Program-made: the position numbers and the translations under genes
NCBI GenBank assembly: GCA_022772585.1
Contig: JALEZN010000127.1
Coordinates: forward strand, 1-44,519
DNA length: 44,519 nucleotides
Source of the DNA: Clostridiales bacterium
Lineage (GTDB): Bacteria > Bacillota > Clostridia > Oscillospirales > Oscillospiraceae
Direction: 5' to 3'
Shown here: one piece after another, positions 7,647 through 15,429 of the stretch
Layout of the letters: each line of letters begins with the position of its first letter
Numbering within the stretch: the stretch's first letter is position 1
The notes under the pieces: generated by a model
What the model was told of the DNA's origin: nothing
What the model saw: only the letters and a program-made list of their open reading frames with translations
The model's database searches: none

Positions 7647-8450
7647 TTACAGGCAGCGCTCCAGCTCCACCATGACCCGTCCCTTTTTGGACAGGCCCCC
7701 CAGCTTTTTCACCTTACATTTGCCCAGGCCCCGGCAGGAGATGGTATCCCCCTCCTCCACCGTCCGGTCGGGCTTGACGCACTCCCGGTAGTTGAGCTGG
7801 ACCCGGCCCGACGAGATCAGGTCGGCGGCCCTGCTCCGGGAGAGGGAAAAGGCCGAGGCCGCCACCGCGTCCAGCCGGGGAGTGGCCACCGTGTCCCGGA
7901 TGGTCCTGACCCGCACCTCCGGCGGCTCCAGCCGGTCCAGAGGGATGGGGGAGACCTTCAGCCGGGCCCGGCCGGCGCTGTCCAGGTTGAGGAGAAGGTA
8001 GTCCTCCAGCTCCCGCAGGATCACCAGGTCGCAGGAATCCCCCCGCACCAGCAGGTCGCCCACCTTTTCCCGGGTGATGCCCTGGCCCAGGATGGCCCCC
8101 AGGAAGTCCCGGTGGGTCAGGCCCGCGTCGGCGGGATAGGCGCACCGCAGGGCGGACACCGGTCCCTCCTCCGCCGCCAGGGCAAGAAAGTCGTCCTCCT
8201 CCTGCCAGTCAGGGAGAAAGACGCAGATGGTCCGCTCCGCCCCCTCGTATCCGCCGAAGAACAGATGCCGCGGGTGGCCGGAGGCGGCGATCAGGTTTTC
8301 CACATTGGCCCGCTCCCCGGGGGATAAAAAGCCGGTGAAGGCCGGGATGTTCTTCCTCCGGGCCGTCTCCAGCTTGTCCAGCGCCCGGGCCAGAAGGAGC
8401 CGCTCCTCCTCGTCCCGGGCCAGCTTGTTGAGCAATTCCGTCTTGGTCAT
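7647..8450 (-). CDS. YlmH-family S4-domain RNA-binding protein
   Basis: A 267-residue protein starting at ATG 8450, which overlaps the upstream exonuclease stop by 4 nt. The N terminus has the YlmH signature PAFTGFLSPGERANVENL, the middle FFGGYEGAERTICVFLPDW, and the C-terminal S4 domain lies at about 185-245 (SRSRAADLISSGRVQLNYRE). YlmH is found in the divIVA region of many Firmicutes and has been linked to rescue of stalled ribosomes. Here it sits instead in a DNA-repair-like run, with no division genes nearby. Confidence 0.85.
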   Translation of the reverse strand: MTKTELLNKLARDEEERLLLARALDKLETARRKNIPAFTGFLSPGERANVENLIAASGHPRHLFFGGYEGAERTICVFLPDWQEEDDFLALAAEEGPVSALRCAYPADAGLTHRDFLGAILGQGITREKVGDLLVRGDSCDLVILRELEDYLLLNLDSAGRARLKVSPIPLDRLEPPEVRVRTIRDTVATPRLDAVAASAFSLSRSRAADLISSGRVQLNYRECVKPDRTVEEGDTISCRGLGKCKVKKLGGLSKKGRVMVELERCL

Positions 8451-9214
8451 GGCGTTTCCCCGTCCCGCAGTTCCAGCTCCACCGGGCAGTGGTCGCTGCC
8501 CATGACCTGGGAGAGGATCCTGCTGTCGGCCACCCGCTCTCTCAAGCGGTCGGAGACAATGAAATAGTCGATCCTCCACCCGGCGTTGTTGTCCCGGGCG
8601 TGGTACATATAGGACCACCAGGAGTAGGCCCCCGTCACGTCGGGATAGAGCCAGCGGAAGGTATCGGTAAAGCCGGAAGAGAGGAGCTCGGTCATCTTGG
8701 CCCGCTCCTCGTCGGAGAAGCCGGCGTTGCCCCGGTTGGACCTGGGGTTCTTCAGGTCGATCTCCTGATGAGCCACGTTCAGGTCCCCGCAGAGGATCAC
8801 CGGCTTTTTGCCGTCCAACCCCTTCAGATAGGCGCGGAATTCATCCTCCCACTCCATGCGGTAGCTCAGACGGGTCAGGCCCCGCTGGGCGTTGGGGGTG
8901 TAGCAGCAGACCAGGAAAAAGTCCTCATACTCGGCGGTAATGACCCGTCCCTCGGTATCGTGCTCCGCCATGCCGATGCCGAAGGTGACCTGCAGCGGCT
9001 CCCGCCGGGTGAAGAGGGCGGTGCCGGAATAGCCCTTCTTCTCGGCGGAGTTCCAGTACTGCCGGTAGCCGGGCAGGTCCAGCTCGATCTGGTGGGGCTG
9101 GAGCTTGGTCTCCTGCAGGCAGACCACGTCGGCGTCCGCCTCCCGGAAAAAGTCCAGGAAGCCCTTGCCCACGCAGGCCCGCAGGCCGTTCACATTCCAG
9201 GAGATCAGCTTCAA
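8447..9214 (-). CDS. Exodeoxyribonuclease III (AP endonuclease)
   Basis: A 255-residue enzyme of the exonuclease III family that cuts at abasic sites during base-excision repair. The start is TTG 9214 (product MKLISWNVNGLRACVGKGF), overlapping the upstream stop. Family motifs are complete: ISWNVNGLRA, the metal-binding Glu in CLQETKLQ, the GDLNVAHQEIDLKNP catalytic region, and the terminal GSDHCPVELEL with the active-site His. It is translationally coupled to the ylmH-like gene and lies within a repair-rich run (ogt, lexA). Confidence 0.92.
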   Translation of the reverse strand: MKLISWNVNGLRACVGKGFLDFFREADADVVCLQETKLQPHQIELDLPGYRQYWNSAEKKGYSGTALFTRREPLQVTFGIGMAEHDTEGRVITAEYEDFFLVCCYTPNAQRGLTRLSYRMEWEDEFRAYLKGLDGKKPVILCGDLNVAHQEIDLKNPRSNRGNAGFSDEERAKMTELLSSGFTDTFRWLYPDVTGAYSWWSYMYHARDNNAGWRIDYFIVSDRLRERVADSRILSQVMGSDHCPVELELRDGETP

Positions 9215-9453
9215 TCCGCGTCCCCGTCCTCTCTCAGCTCCCGGACCAGATGGGGCACAAAGCCCGCCATCAGGGGGATATAGGTGGCGATAAAGGCCGC
9301 GCCCGCCCCCAGGGCAGCCCACTTCCGGCGCCTGCGGGGGACGCACAGGCCCAGCAGCACGCCGATGGCGCACAGGCAGACCTTTACCAGCGCCACGTCT
9401 TTCCAGGTCATGCGTTGAACGTAGGAATCCGCGATGGCAAACAGCTTTTTCAT
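9211..9453 (-). CDS. Small two-helix membrane protein
   Basis: An 80-residue protein starting at ATG 9453 with GGAGGG spaced correctly upstream. An amphipathic start (MKKLFAIADSYVQRMTWKDVA) precedes two membrane segments, VCLCAIGVLLGLCV and AALGAGAAFIATYIPLMAGF, joined by a short PRRRRK loop. Similar small proteins are common in Clostridia; I recall a questionable label, 'permease of phosphate ABC transporter'. There is no evidence for transport here. It overlaps both neighbours by a few bases, so it is part of the operon. Confidence 0.7.
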   Translation of the reverse strand: MKKLFAIADSYVQRMTWKDVALVKVCLCAIGVLLGLCVPRRRRKWAALGAGAAFIATYIPLMAGFVPHLVRELREDGDAD

Positions 9454-9911
9454 CTGGCTCCCTCCAGTCTCAGCAGTTTTTCCTTGATCTCCAGCCCTCC
9501 GGCGTAGCCGGTGAGGGCGCCGCCGCTGCCCACCACCCGGTGGCAGGGGATGATGATGGGAATGGGGTTGTTGTGGTTGGCCTGGCCCACGGCCCGGGCG
9601 GCTTTCGGCCGTCCCACCCGCCGGGCCAGCTCCCCGTAGGAGACGGTCCCGCCGTAGGGGACCTTCCGCAGCTCCTCCCACACCTGGCGCTGGAACTGAG
9701 TTCCGGCGGGGGAGAGGGGCAGGTCGAATTCCCGCAGCTCCCCGGCCAGATAGGCCAGCAGCTGCCGCCGGGCCTCGGCCAGCAGGGGAGTCTCACGGCA
9801 CATGATGCGGGGTACGGGGGCGCCGGGGAGGTAGACCCGCTCCACCGCGCCGCTCTCGCCGGCGCTGGCTCCCATCCAGCCCAGCGGGGAGTCAAAAAGG
9901 ATCAGGTCCAT
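9450..9911 (-). CDS. ogt: Methylated-DNA-[protein]-cysteine S-methyltransferase
   Basis: A 153-residue suicide repair protein that moves O6-alkyl groups from guanine to its own cysteine. The active-site motif IIPCHRVVG is present, as are the DNA-binding helix (YGELARRVGRPKAARAVGQANHNNP) and the FQRQVWEELRKVPYG segment. The start is ATG 9911, one base after the lexA stop, with GGAG inside the end of lexA. Position suggests cotranscription with lexA and therefore possible damage induction. Confidence 0.92.
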   Translation of the reverse strand: MDLILFDSPLGWMGASAGESGAVERVYLPGAPVPRIMCRETPLLAEARRQLLAYLAGELREFDLPLSPAGTQFQRQVWEELRKVPYGGTVSYGELARRVGRPKAARAVGQANHNNPIPIIIPCHRVVGSGGALTGYAGGLEIKEKLLRLEGAR

Positions 9912-9912
9912 A

Positions 9913-10536
9913 TCAGTATCTCCGCATGACGGCGACCACCTTGCCGATGATCTGGGCAAAGGTGCCGTCAATAGGCTCGTAATCCGGGTTCTCGGGCATG
10001 AGCAAGACCCTGCCGTCCTTCCGGCGGAGGGTCTTGACCGTGGCCTCGTCCTCAAAGAGGGCCACCACGATCTCGCCGTTATGGCACTCCTGCTGCCGGT
10101 GGACCACCACCAGGTCCCCGGGCAGGATGCCGGCCCCCAGCATGGATTCTCCCCGGACCTTCAGCGCAAAATACTCCCCGGTCCTGCCGTTGGTCTCAAA
10201 TACCAGATAGTCCTCGATGCACTCCTGCGCCAGGATGGGAGAACCGGCGGCCACATTGCCCACGATGGGGATGCGGTCGGGCCGGGCGTCCAGCTCCTCC
10301 ATCACGGGGCCGCCCGCCTCCGGGCCCCCCACCACGGTGATGGCCCGGGTCTTGCCCTCGGCCTTGGCGATATACCCGGCCGACTCCAGCCCCTTCAGGT
10401 GGAAATGGACGGTGGACGGGGACTTGAGGCCCACATGCTCCCCGATCTCCCGCACGGAGGGGGGATAGCCGTGGTCCGCCTGGAATGAAATGATAAAATC
10501 ATAGATCTGCTGCTGCTTGGGGGAAATGGCCTTCAT
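9913..10536 (-). CDS. lexA: LexA repressor
   Basis: The SOS master repressor and self-cleaving serine protease, 207 residues. The N-terminal winged HTH (1-65) has the PSVREIGEHVGLKSPSTVHF recognition region. The Ala97-Gly98 cleavage site lies in NVAAGSP. The catalytic dyad is Ser131 (RGESMLGAG) and Lys168 (EATVKTLRR). It is first in a minus-strand run with ogt, the small membrane protein, exonuclease III and ylmH. Its promoter carries two SOS boxes, so it should repress itself. Confidence 0.96.
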   Translation of the reverse strand: MKAISPKQQQIYDFIISFQADHGYPPSVREIGEHVGLKSPSTVHFHLKGLESAGYIAKAEGKTRAITVVGGPEAGGPVMEELDARPDRIPIVGNVAAGSPILAQECIEDYLVFETNGRTGEYFALKVRGESMLGAGILPGDLVVVHRQQECHNGEIVVALFEDEATVKTLRRKDGRVLLMPENPDYEPIDGTFAQIIGKVVAVMRRY

Positions 10537-10567
10537 GGCGGCTCCCTCCTTCGGTTATGTATACTTT

Positions 10568-10596
10568 ATATTATCATAGAGAGAACAAAAAAGCAA
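10568..10596 (-). promoter_or_regulatory. lexA promoter
   Basis: Minus-strand TTGCTT (complement of 10591-10596), a 17-bp spacer and TAATAT (complement of 10568-10573). The -35 overlaps SOS box 1. Confidence 0.75.
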
Positions 10597-10606
10597 ACGT
10601 CCGTTC
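10595..10606. promoter_or_regulatory. LexA (SOS) box 1
   Basis: AAAC-GTCC-GTTC, one mismatch from the Gram-positive core GAAC-N4-GTTC. It overlaps the lexA -35 element. Confidence 0.7.
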
Positions 10607-10610
10607 TAAG

Positions 10611-10622
10611 GAACGTACGTTG
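10611..10622. promoter_or_regulatory. LexA (SOS) box 2
   Basis: GAAC-GTAC-GTTG, one mismatch from GAAC-N4-GTTC, 16 bp from box 1 centre to centre and just upstream of the lexA -35. Confidence 0.7.
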
Positions 10623-10653
10623 TATTGGTTACAATTTATTTACAAATTTTCAG

Positions 10654-10682
10654 TTGACTTTCGTTTTATATCCACGTACTAT
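10654..10682 (+). promoter_or_regulatory. Promoter of the marR-ABC operon
   Basis: TTGACT (10654-10659), a 17-bp spacer and TACTAT (10677-10682), a good sigma-A promoter divergent from lexA. Confidence 0.78.
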
Positions 10683-10693
10683 AGATAAGCCCC

Positions 10694-10716
10694 CTAATTA
10701 TCAGCGGGCTAATTAT
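10694..10716. promoter_or_regulatory. Candidate operator of the MarR-ABC operon
   Basis: Two copies of CTAATTAT at 10694-10701 and 10709-10716. Each contains the palindrome TAATTA, and they lie 15 bp apart just downstream of the -10 box, where a repressor would block initiation. Binding by the MarR protein is inferred. Confidence 0.5.
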
Positions 10717-10746
10717 TTTTTCTGCTTCAGAAAGAGGTGGATCCGT

Positions 10747-11253
10747 TTGAAATCAGGCAGACCCCTTCCCGGCATGCTGTTTCACGCCCTGCACCGGGCC
10801 CACCAAAAGGCAGTGCAGGCCCGGATGAGCGCCGCCGGGCTGGATGATCTGGGCGCGCCGCCCCTGCTCTTTCTCCTCCGCCGCAGGAGCGAGGAGGGCC
10901 GCGCCGTCTCCCAGCGGGAGCTGGCCGACGACCTGCACATCTCGCCGGCTACGGCGGCAGCCTCCCTCAAGTCTCTGGAGCGGGGCGGCTACGTGGAAAA
11001 GCACCCGGATCCGGAGGATCAGCGCTGCAAGCGGGTGACCATCACCCCAAAAGGCATCCGCGCCGTGGAGCGGTGCTTTACCATTTTCAATCAGGTGGAC
11101 GAGCTGATGTTTGCCGGTTTCTCCAGAGAGGAGTACCGGCAGCTCAACCAGTACCACCAGCGGATGCTCTGCAACCTGTGGGGGCCCGGTCACGGCCTGC
11201 CCGACGACCTTTTTGATGAAAGGATGGAACAAGACCCATGCTCAAAAAACTAG
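10747..11253 (+). CDS. MarR family regulator of the ABC exporter
   Basis: A 168-residue protein starting at TTG 10747, with GAGGTGG 6 nt upstream. It has the MarR wHTH at about 55-110: SQRELADDLHISPATAAASL as helix-turn-helix, then LERGGYVEKHPDPEDQRCKRV as the wing. It overlaps the first ABC gene by 16 nt. This arrangement, MarR plus two overlapping half-ABC genes, is a common drug-responsive cassette in Clostridia. The effector is unknown. Confidence 0.87.
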   Translation: MKSGRPLPGMLFHALHRAHQKAVQARMSAAGLDDLGAPPLLFLLRRRSEEGRAVSQRELADDLHISPATAAASLKSLERGGYVEKHPDPEDQRCKRVTITPKGIRAVERCFTIFNQVDELMFAGFSREEYRQLNQYHQRMLCNLWGPGHGLPDDLFDERMEQDPCSKN

Positions 11254-12974
11254 CGTCCTATCTTGGGGAATACAGGAAGTACGCCATTCTGGCGCCTTTG
11301 CTGGTCATTCTTGAGGTGGCCTGCGAGCTGGCGCTGCCCCGCTTCATGGCGGCCATCGTGGATGTGGGCATCGCCTCCGGCGACCTGCCCTACATTTTGA
11401 AAATGGGCGGCGCCATGCTGGTGCTGGCCCTGTGCAGCATGCTGTGCGGCATGTTCGCCGCCAAATTTGCCGCCATTGGCGGCCAGGGCTTCGGCGCCAA
11501 CCTGCGCCGGGGCATCTACAACAAGGTGCAGGAGTTTTCCTTTTCCGACATCGACCGCTTTTCCTCCGCCTCCCTCATCACCCGCATCACCAATGACGTC
11601 AACGCCATCCAGATGATGGTGACCATGGGCATGCGCCTGCTCACCCGGGCCCCGGTGATGCTCATCGCCGCCCTTTTCGTGGCGGTCAGCATCAACGCGG
11701 AGCTTGCCATGGTGATGCTGGTGGTCATCCCTCTGATGGCCCTGGCCATCGGGCTTTTGATGAAGGCCTGCAACCATCTGTTCCAGGTCATGCAGACCAG
11801 GATCGACGCCCTCAACGGCACCATCCAGGAAAATCTGGTGGCCATCCGGGTAGTAAAGGCCTTTGTCCGGGAGGGCTATGAGAAGACCAAGTTCAAGCGC
11901 TCCAACGACGAGCTCACCGCCGCCACCCTGCGGGCCGACATGCGCATCATCCTGATGATGCCCGTGATGACCATTGCCATGAACAGCGCCACCGCCGCCG
12001 TGCTCTACCTGGGCGGCAGCAAGGTCCTGAGCGGTGAGATGCTCATCGGCGATCTGTCCTCCTTTATTACCTACATCTTCCAGATCCTGATGAGCGTGAT
12101 GATGGTGGCCATGAGCCTGCTGCAGCTCTCCCGGGCCATCGCCTGCGCCCGCCGCATCGACGAGGTGCTGGAGACCAAACCTGAGATCGGGGACGGCAGC
12201 CTCACCGCCGCGGAGCTTCCCGTCCCCGCGGGCAAGGTGGAGTTCGACCACGTCCACTTCAAATACCAGACCTCCGGCTCCGGGGACGATGTGCTCTCCG
12301 ACATCACCTTTACCGCCCGGCCCGGCGAGTTTCTGGCCATCGTGGGCGGCACCGGCACGGGCAAGTCCAGCCTGGTGAACCTGATCCCCCGGTTCTATGA
12401 CGTGACCGGCGGAACGGTGCGGGTGGACGGTGTGGACGTGCGGGATTACCCCCTGGACGAGCTGCGCCGCCGCATCGGCATGGTGCTGCAGAACAATGTG
12501 CTCTTCTCGGGCACCATCCGGGAGAACCTGCTCTGGGGCCGGCCGGACGCCACTGAGGAGGAGATGATCCAGGCCGCCAAAAACGCCCAGGCCTACGACT
12601 TTATCATGGGTCTGCCCGACGGATTCGACACCCGGATGGACCAGGGCGGCGTCAACGTCTCGGGCGGGCAGAAGCAGCGGCTGTGCATCGCCCGGGCCAT
12701 GCTCCGCCATCCCGCCATCCTTATCCTGGACGACTCCACCTCCGCCGTGGACAGCGCCACCGAGGCCGCCATCCGGCAGTCCTTCAAGGAGAACCTGGCG
12801 GGCACCACCGTCATCATCATCGCGCAGCGCATCAGCTCCGTGCAGTACGCCGACCGCATCCTGGTCCTGGACGACGGCCGGGTGGCCGACGCCGGCACCC
12901 ATGAGGAGCTGATGGCCCGCAGCACCATCTACCAGGAAATCTATCAGTCTCAGCAGGAAGGAGTGGGTCAATAA
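11238..12974 (+). CDS. ABC exporter half-subunit with degenerate catalytic site
   Basis: A 578-residue type IV ABC half-transporter: six transmembrane helices (to about 320) and a nucleotide-binding domain. Walker A is GGTGTGKSS (about 369-377) and the signature is VSGGQKQR. Walker B is ILILDDSTSAVD, with Asp where the catalytic Glu should be, and the switch loop is IIIAQRISS, with Gln instead of His. These losses are typical of the non-catalytic half of heterodimeric exporters (TM287/288 and BmrC/D types). Its stop overlaps the start of the next gene, its evident partner. The substrate is unknown; lipid or drug export is likely for the family. Confidence 0.92.
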   Translation: MLKKLASYLGEYRKYAILAPLLVILEVACELALPRFMAAIVDVGIASGDLPYILKMGGAMLVLALCSMLCGMFAAKFAAIGGQGFGANLRRGIYNKVQEFSFSDIDRFSSASLITRITNDVNAIQMMVTMGMRLLTRAPVMLIAALFVAVSINAELAMVMLVVIPLMALAIGLLMKACNHLFQVMQTRIDALNGTIQENLVAIRVVKAFVREGYEKTKFKRSNDELTAATLRADMRIILMMPVMTIAMNSATAAVLYLGGSKVLSGEMLIGDLSSFITYIFQILMSVMMVAMSLLQLSRAIACARRIDEVLETKPEIGDGSLTAAELPVPAGKVEFDHVHFKYQTSGSGDDVLSDITFTARPGEFLAIVGGTGTGKSSLVNLIPRFYDVTGGTVRVDGVDVRDYPLDELRRRIGMVLQNNVLFSGTIRENLLWGRPDATEEEMIQAAKNAQAYDFIMGLPDGFDTRMDQGGVNVSGGQKQRLCIARAMLRHPAILILDDSTSAVDSATEAAIRQSFKENLAGTTVIIIAQRISSVQYADRILVLDDGRVADAGTHEELMARSTIYQEIYQSQQEGVGQ

Positions 12975-15169
12975 TGGCAGTCTCTCAAAAAACGGCCCCT
13001 CAGGGGCCCGGTCACGGCCCCGGCCACGGCCGGCGGGGCGGCTTTCAAAAGCCCAAGGACCTGAAAAAGACGCTGGGCCGCCTTCTCAGCTACATTGGCC
13101 GGAAAAAATGGCCCCTGGCCCTGGTGGGCATCGCTCTGCTGCTGTCAGTGGGCACCAACCTGGCCGGCTCGGTCTTTGTCAACCAGGTCATCATCAATTC
13201 CATCACCTACGGCGGATATGCCGGACCCGGGGACCTGGCGCTGGACATCGTCAAGCTGCTTTGTATCTATGCCGTAGGCTGGGTGGCCACCTATGCCCAG
13301 TCCGCCATCATGGTCCAGGTGGCCCAGCGGGGGGTGAACCGGCTGCGCCGGGACCTCTTCGACCATCTCCAGTCCCTGCCCCTGAGCTATTTTGACAAGC
13401 ACACCCACGGCGAACTGATGAGCCGCTTCACCAACGACGCGGACAACGTGCAGATGGCCCTGGAGCAGAGCGTGGTCTCCCTCTTCTCCAGCCTTCTTAT
13501 GTTCGTGGGCATCGTGGTGGTGATGCTGGCCGTCAATCCGCTGCTCTTCCTGGTCAGCGTGGTGACCCTGGGCTCCACCTTCGCGGTGTTCAAGGTGTTC
13601 GGCGGCCGCAGCCGCAAATATTATCAGAAGCAGCAGGCCGCCCTGGGCGCCGTCAACGGCAATATTCAGGAGACCATCGAGGGCCTGAAGGTGGTCAAAG
13701 CCTTCACCCATGAGGAGCAGGCCAAAGATCTTTTTGCCGGCCTCAACGAGGAGTACCGCCAGGCCGCCACCAGTGCCGGCTTCTACTCCACCGCCGTCAT
13801 GCCCATCGCCATGAACATCATGAACGTGGGCTACGCCCTCACCGCCGCCTTCGGCGGGGTGCTCTCCATCCTGGCCGGCTTCAAACTGGGCTCCTTCACC
13901 CTCTACCTCCAGTTCTGCCGCCAGGTGGGCCAGCCCCTCAACCAGATTTCCCAGCAGCTCACCACTGTGCTCTCCGCCATGGCGGGCGCCGAGCGGATTT
14001 TCGAGGTCATGGATGAGCCCTGCGAGCCGGACGAGGGCACAGTCACCCTGGTCCCGGCGGAGAAGGACGCCAACGGCAGCCTGTCGGTCCACACCGGCCA
14101 GGGCCGCCCCCGCACCTGGGCCTGGAAGGTCCCCCGTACCACTGCCATGGCGCTGGTCCCCGTCCTCATCGGGGAGAAGGACCGGCTCACTGAGCTGGGT
14201 CTGGCCGAAGAGGAGGACGGTTCCCTCCGCCTGCTGCCTCCTCATACAGAAAGCGGGGACAGCGTGTGGGTCCGGCTGGAGGAGGACGGCTCTCTTACCC
14301 GGGTGACCGACCTGTCCCAGCTGGCCGGTCACGGCTGGGCCTGGAAATACCCCGACGGCAGCGGCCGCACCACCCTCCACCTGATCCGGGGCTCGGTGCG
14401 CAATGTGCCGGGGGAGGATTATTGCCTCACCGAGCTCAGGGGTGCCGTCCGCTTCAACCATGTGGACTTCTCCTATGTGCCGGGCAAGCGCATCCTGAAG
14501 GACGTGAGTGTCTACGCCAATCCGGGCCAGAAGATCGCCTTCGTGGGCTCCACCGGCGCGGGCAAGACCACCATCACCAACCTCATCAACCGCTTTTACG
14601 AGATCGAGGGCGGCATGATCACCTTTGACGGCATCAACGTCCGCTCCATCCGCAAGGACGACCTGCGCTCGGCCCTGGGCGCGGTGCTTCAGGACACCCA
14701 CCTCTTCACCGGTACCATCATGGACAACATCCGCTACGGCCGGCTCTCCGCCACTGATGAGGAGTGCGTAGCCGCCGCCAGGACCGCAAATGCCCACTCC
14801 TTCATCCGCCGCCTGCCAGACGGGTACAACACCATGGTCACCGGCGACGGCGCCAACCTGTCCCAGGGCCAGCGGCAGCTGCTGGCCATCGCCCGGGCCG
14901 CCGTGGCCGACCCCCCGGTGATGATCCTGGACGAGGCCACCTCCTCCATCGACACCCGCACCGAGGCCCTGATCCAGAAGGGCATGGACGCCCTGATGGA
15001 GGACCGCACCGTCTTCGTCATCGCCCACCGCCTGTCCACCGTCCGCAACTCCGACTGCATCGTGGTCATCGAGCACGGCCAGATTGAGGAAAAGGGCTCC
15101 CACCAGGAGCTGCTGGAGGAGAAGGGACGCTACTACCAGCTCTACACCGGCCAGTTCCAGCTCTCGTGA
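12974..15169 (+). CDS. ABC exporter half-subunit with intact catalytic residues and a TMD-NBD insert
   Basis: A 731-residue partner of the preceding gene. The N-terminal tail is Gly/His/Pro-rich (GPGHGPGHGRRG), followed by a six-helix TMD to about 345 and then a roughly 125-residue insert (about 355-480) before the NBD. Walker A is GSTGAGKTT (about 525), the signature LSQGQRQ, Walker B VMILDEATSSID with the catalytic Glu, and the switch loop IAHRLST with His. LSQGQ is the altered signature that completes the degenerate site of the first subunit. The insert contains two WAWK(V/Y)P motifs, as if duplicated. Start and stop overlap indicates coupled translation. Confidence 0.92.
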   Translation: MAVSQKTAPQGPGHGPGHGRRGGFQKPKDLKKTLGRLLSYIGRKKWPLALVGIALLLSVGTNLAGSVFVNQVIINSITYGGYAGPGDLALDIVKLLCIYAVGWVATYAQSAIMVQVAQRGVNRLRRDLFDHLQSLPLSYFDKHTHGELMSRFTNDADNVQMALEQSVVSLFSSLLMFVGIVVVMLAVNPLLFLVSVVTLGSTFAVFKVFGGRSRKYYQKQQAALGAVNGNIQETIEGLKVVKAFTHEEQAKDLFAGLNEEYRQAATSAGFYSTAVMPIAMNIMNVGYALTAAFGGVLSILAGFKLGSFTLYLQFCRQVGQPLNQISQQLTTVLSAMAGAERIFEVMDEPCEPDEGTVTLVPAEKDANGSLSVHTGQGRPRTWAWKVPRTTAMALVPVLIGEKDRLTELGLAEEEDGSLRLLPPHTESGDSVWVRLEEDGSLTRVTDLSQLAGHGWAWKYPDGSGRTTLHLIRGSVRNVPGEDYCLTELRGAVRFNHVDFSYVPGKRILKDVSVYANPGQKIAFVGSTGAGKTTITNLINRFYEIEGGMITFDGINVRSIRKDDLRSALGAVLQDTHLFTGTIMDNIRYGRLSATDEECVAAARTANAHSFIRRLPDGYNTMVTGDGANLSQGQRQLLAIARAAVADPPVMILDEATSSIDTRTEALIQKGMDALMEDRTVFVIAHRLSTVRNSDCIVVIEHGQIEEKGSHQELLEEKGRYYQLYTGQFQLS

Positions 15170-15192
15170 GCCTCTGCGGAATCATATTTTTT

Positions 15193-15230
15193 CCCCGCCG
15201 CATGGATCCCGTGCGGCGGGGATTCTTTTT
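15193..15230 (+). terminator. Terminator of the marR-ABC operon
   Basis: A 10-bp stem CCCCGCCGCA/TGCGGCGGGG (15193-15202 with 15212-15221) followed by ATTCTTTTT. Confidence 0.88.
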
Positions 15231-15291
15231 ACTTCCGTTTACGATTTTCAAAATTTCAGTTTAATTTTTTAACTTCAGGTAAGAATATGTC

Positions 15292-15321
15292 TTGCAGCCT
15301 GCGTACCCTGTGTGTTATACT
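15292..15321 (+). promoter_or_regulatory. Promoter of the SDR gene
   Basis: TTGCAG (15292-15297), an 18-bp spacer and TATACT (15316-15321). A leader of about 100 nt follows. It includes the palindrome GCAGATCTGC (15335-15344), a possible operator. Confidence 0.7.
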
Positions 15322-15375
15322 ATGAGTACAAAAAGCAGATCTGCATTTCAAATCTGTGTTCAGTCCCTCCTGGAA

Positions 15376-15416
15376 GTCATATAATTTTACCCCTATCCAT
15401 TCTGTCATACAATTTT
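15376..15416 (+). repeat. 13-nt direct repeat in the SDR leader
   Basis: GTCATATAATTTT (15376-15388) and GTCATACAATTTT (15404-15416) differ at one base and are 28 bp apart, just upstream of the ribosome binding site GGAGGTG. They could be paired protein-binding sites or a second promoter region. The role is unknown. Confidence 0.5.
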
Positions 15417-15429
15417 GGAGGTGATCCCT

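Noticed and set aside
13145-15103. Long minus-strand open frame opposite the second ABC gene
   Set aside because: Same codon-bias effect; composition is unnatural (Gly/His/Asp/Val-rich) and the plus strand carries complete ABC motifs.
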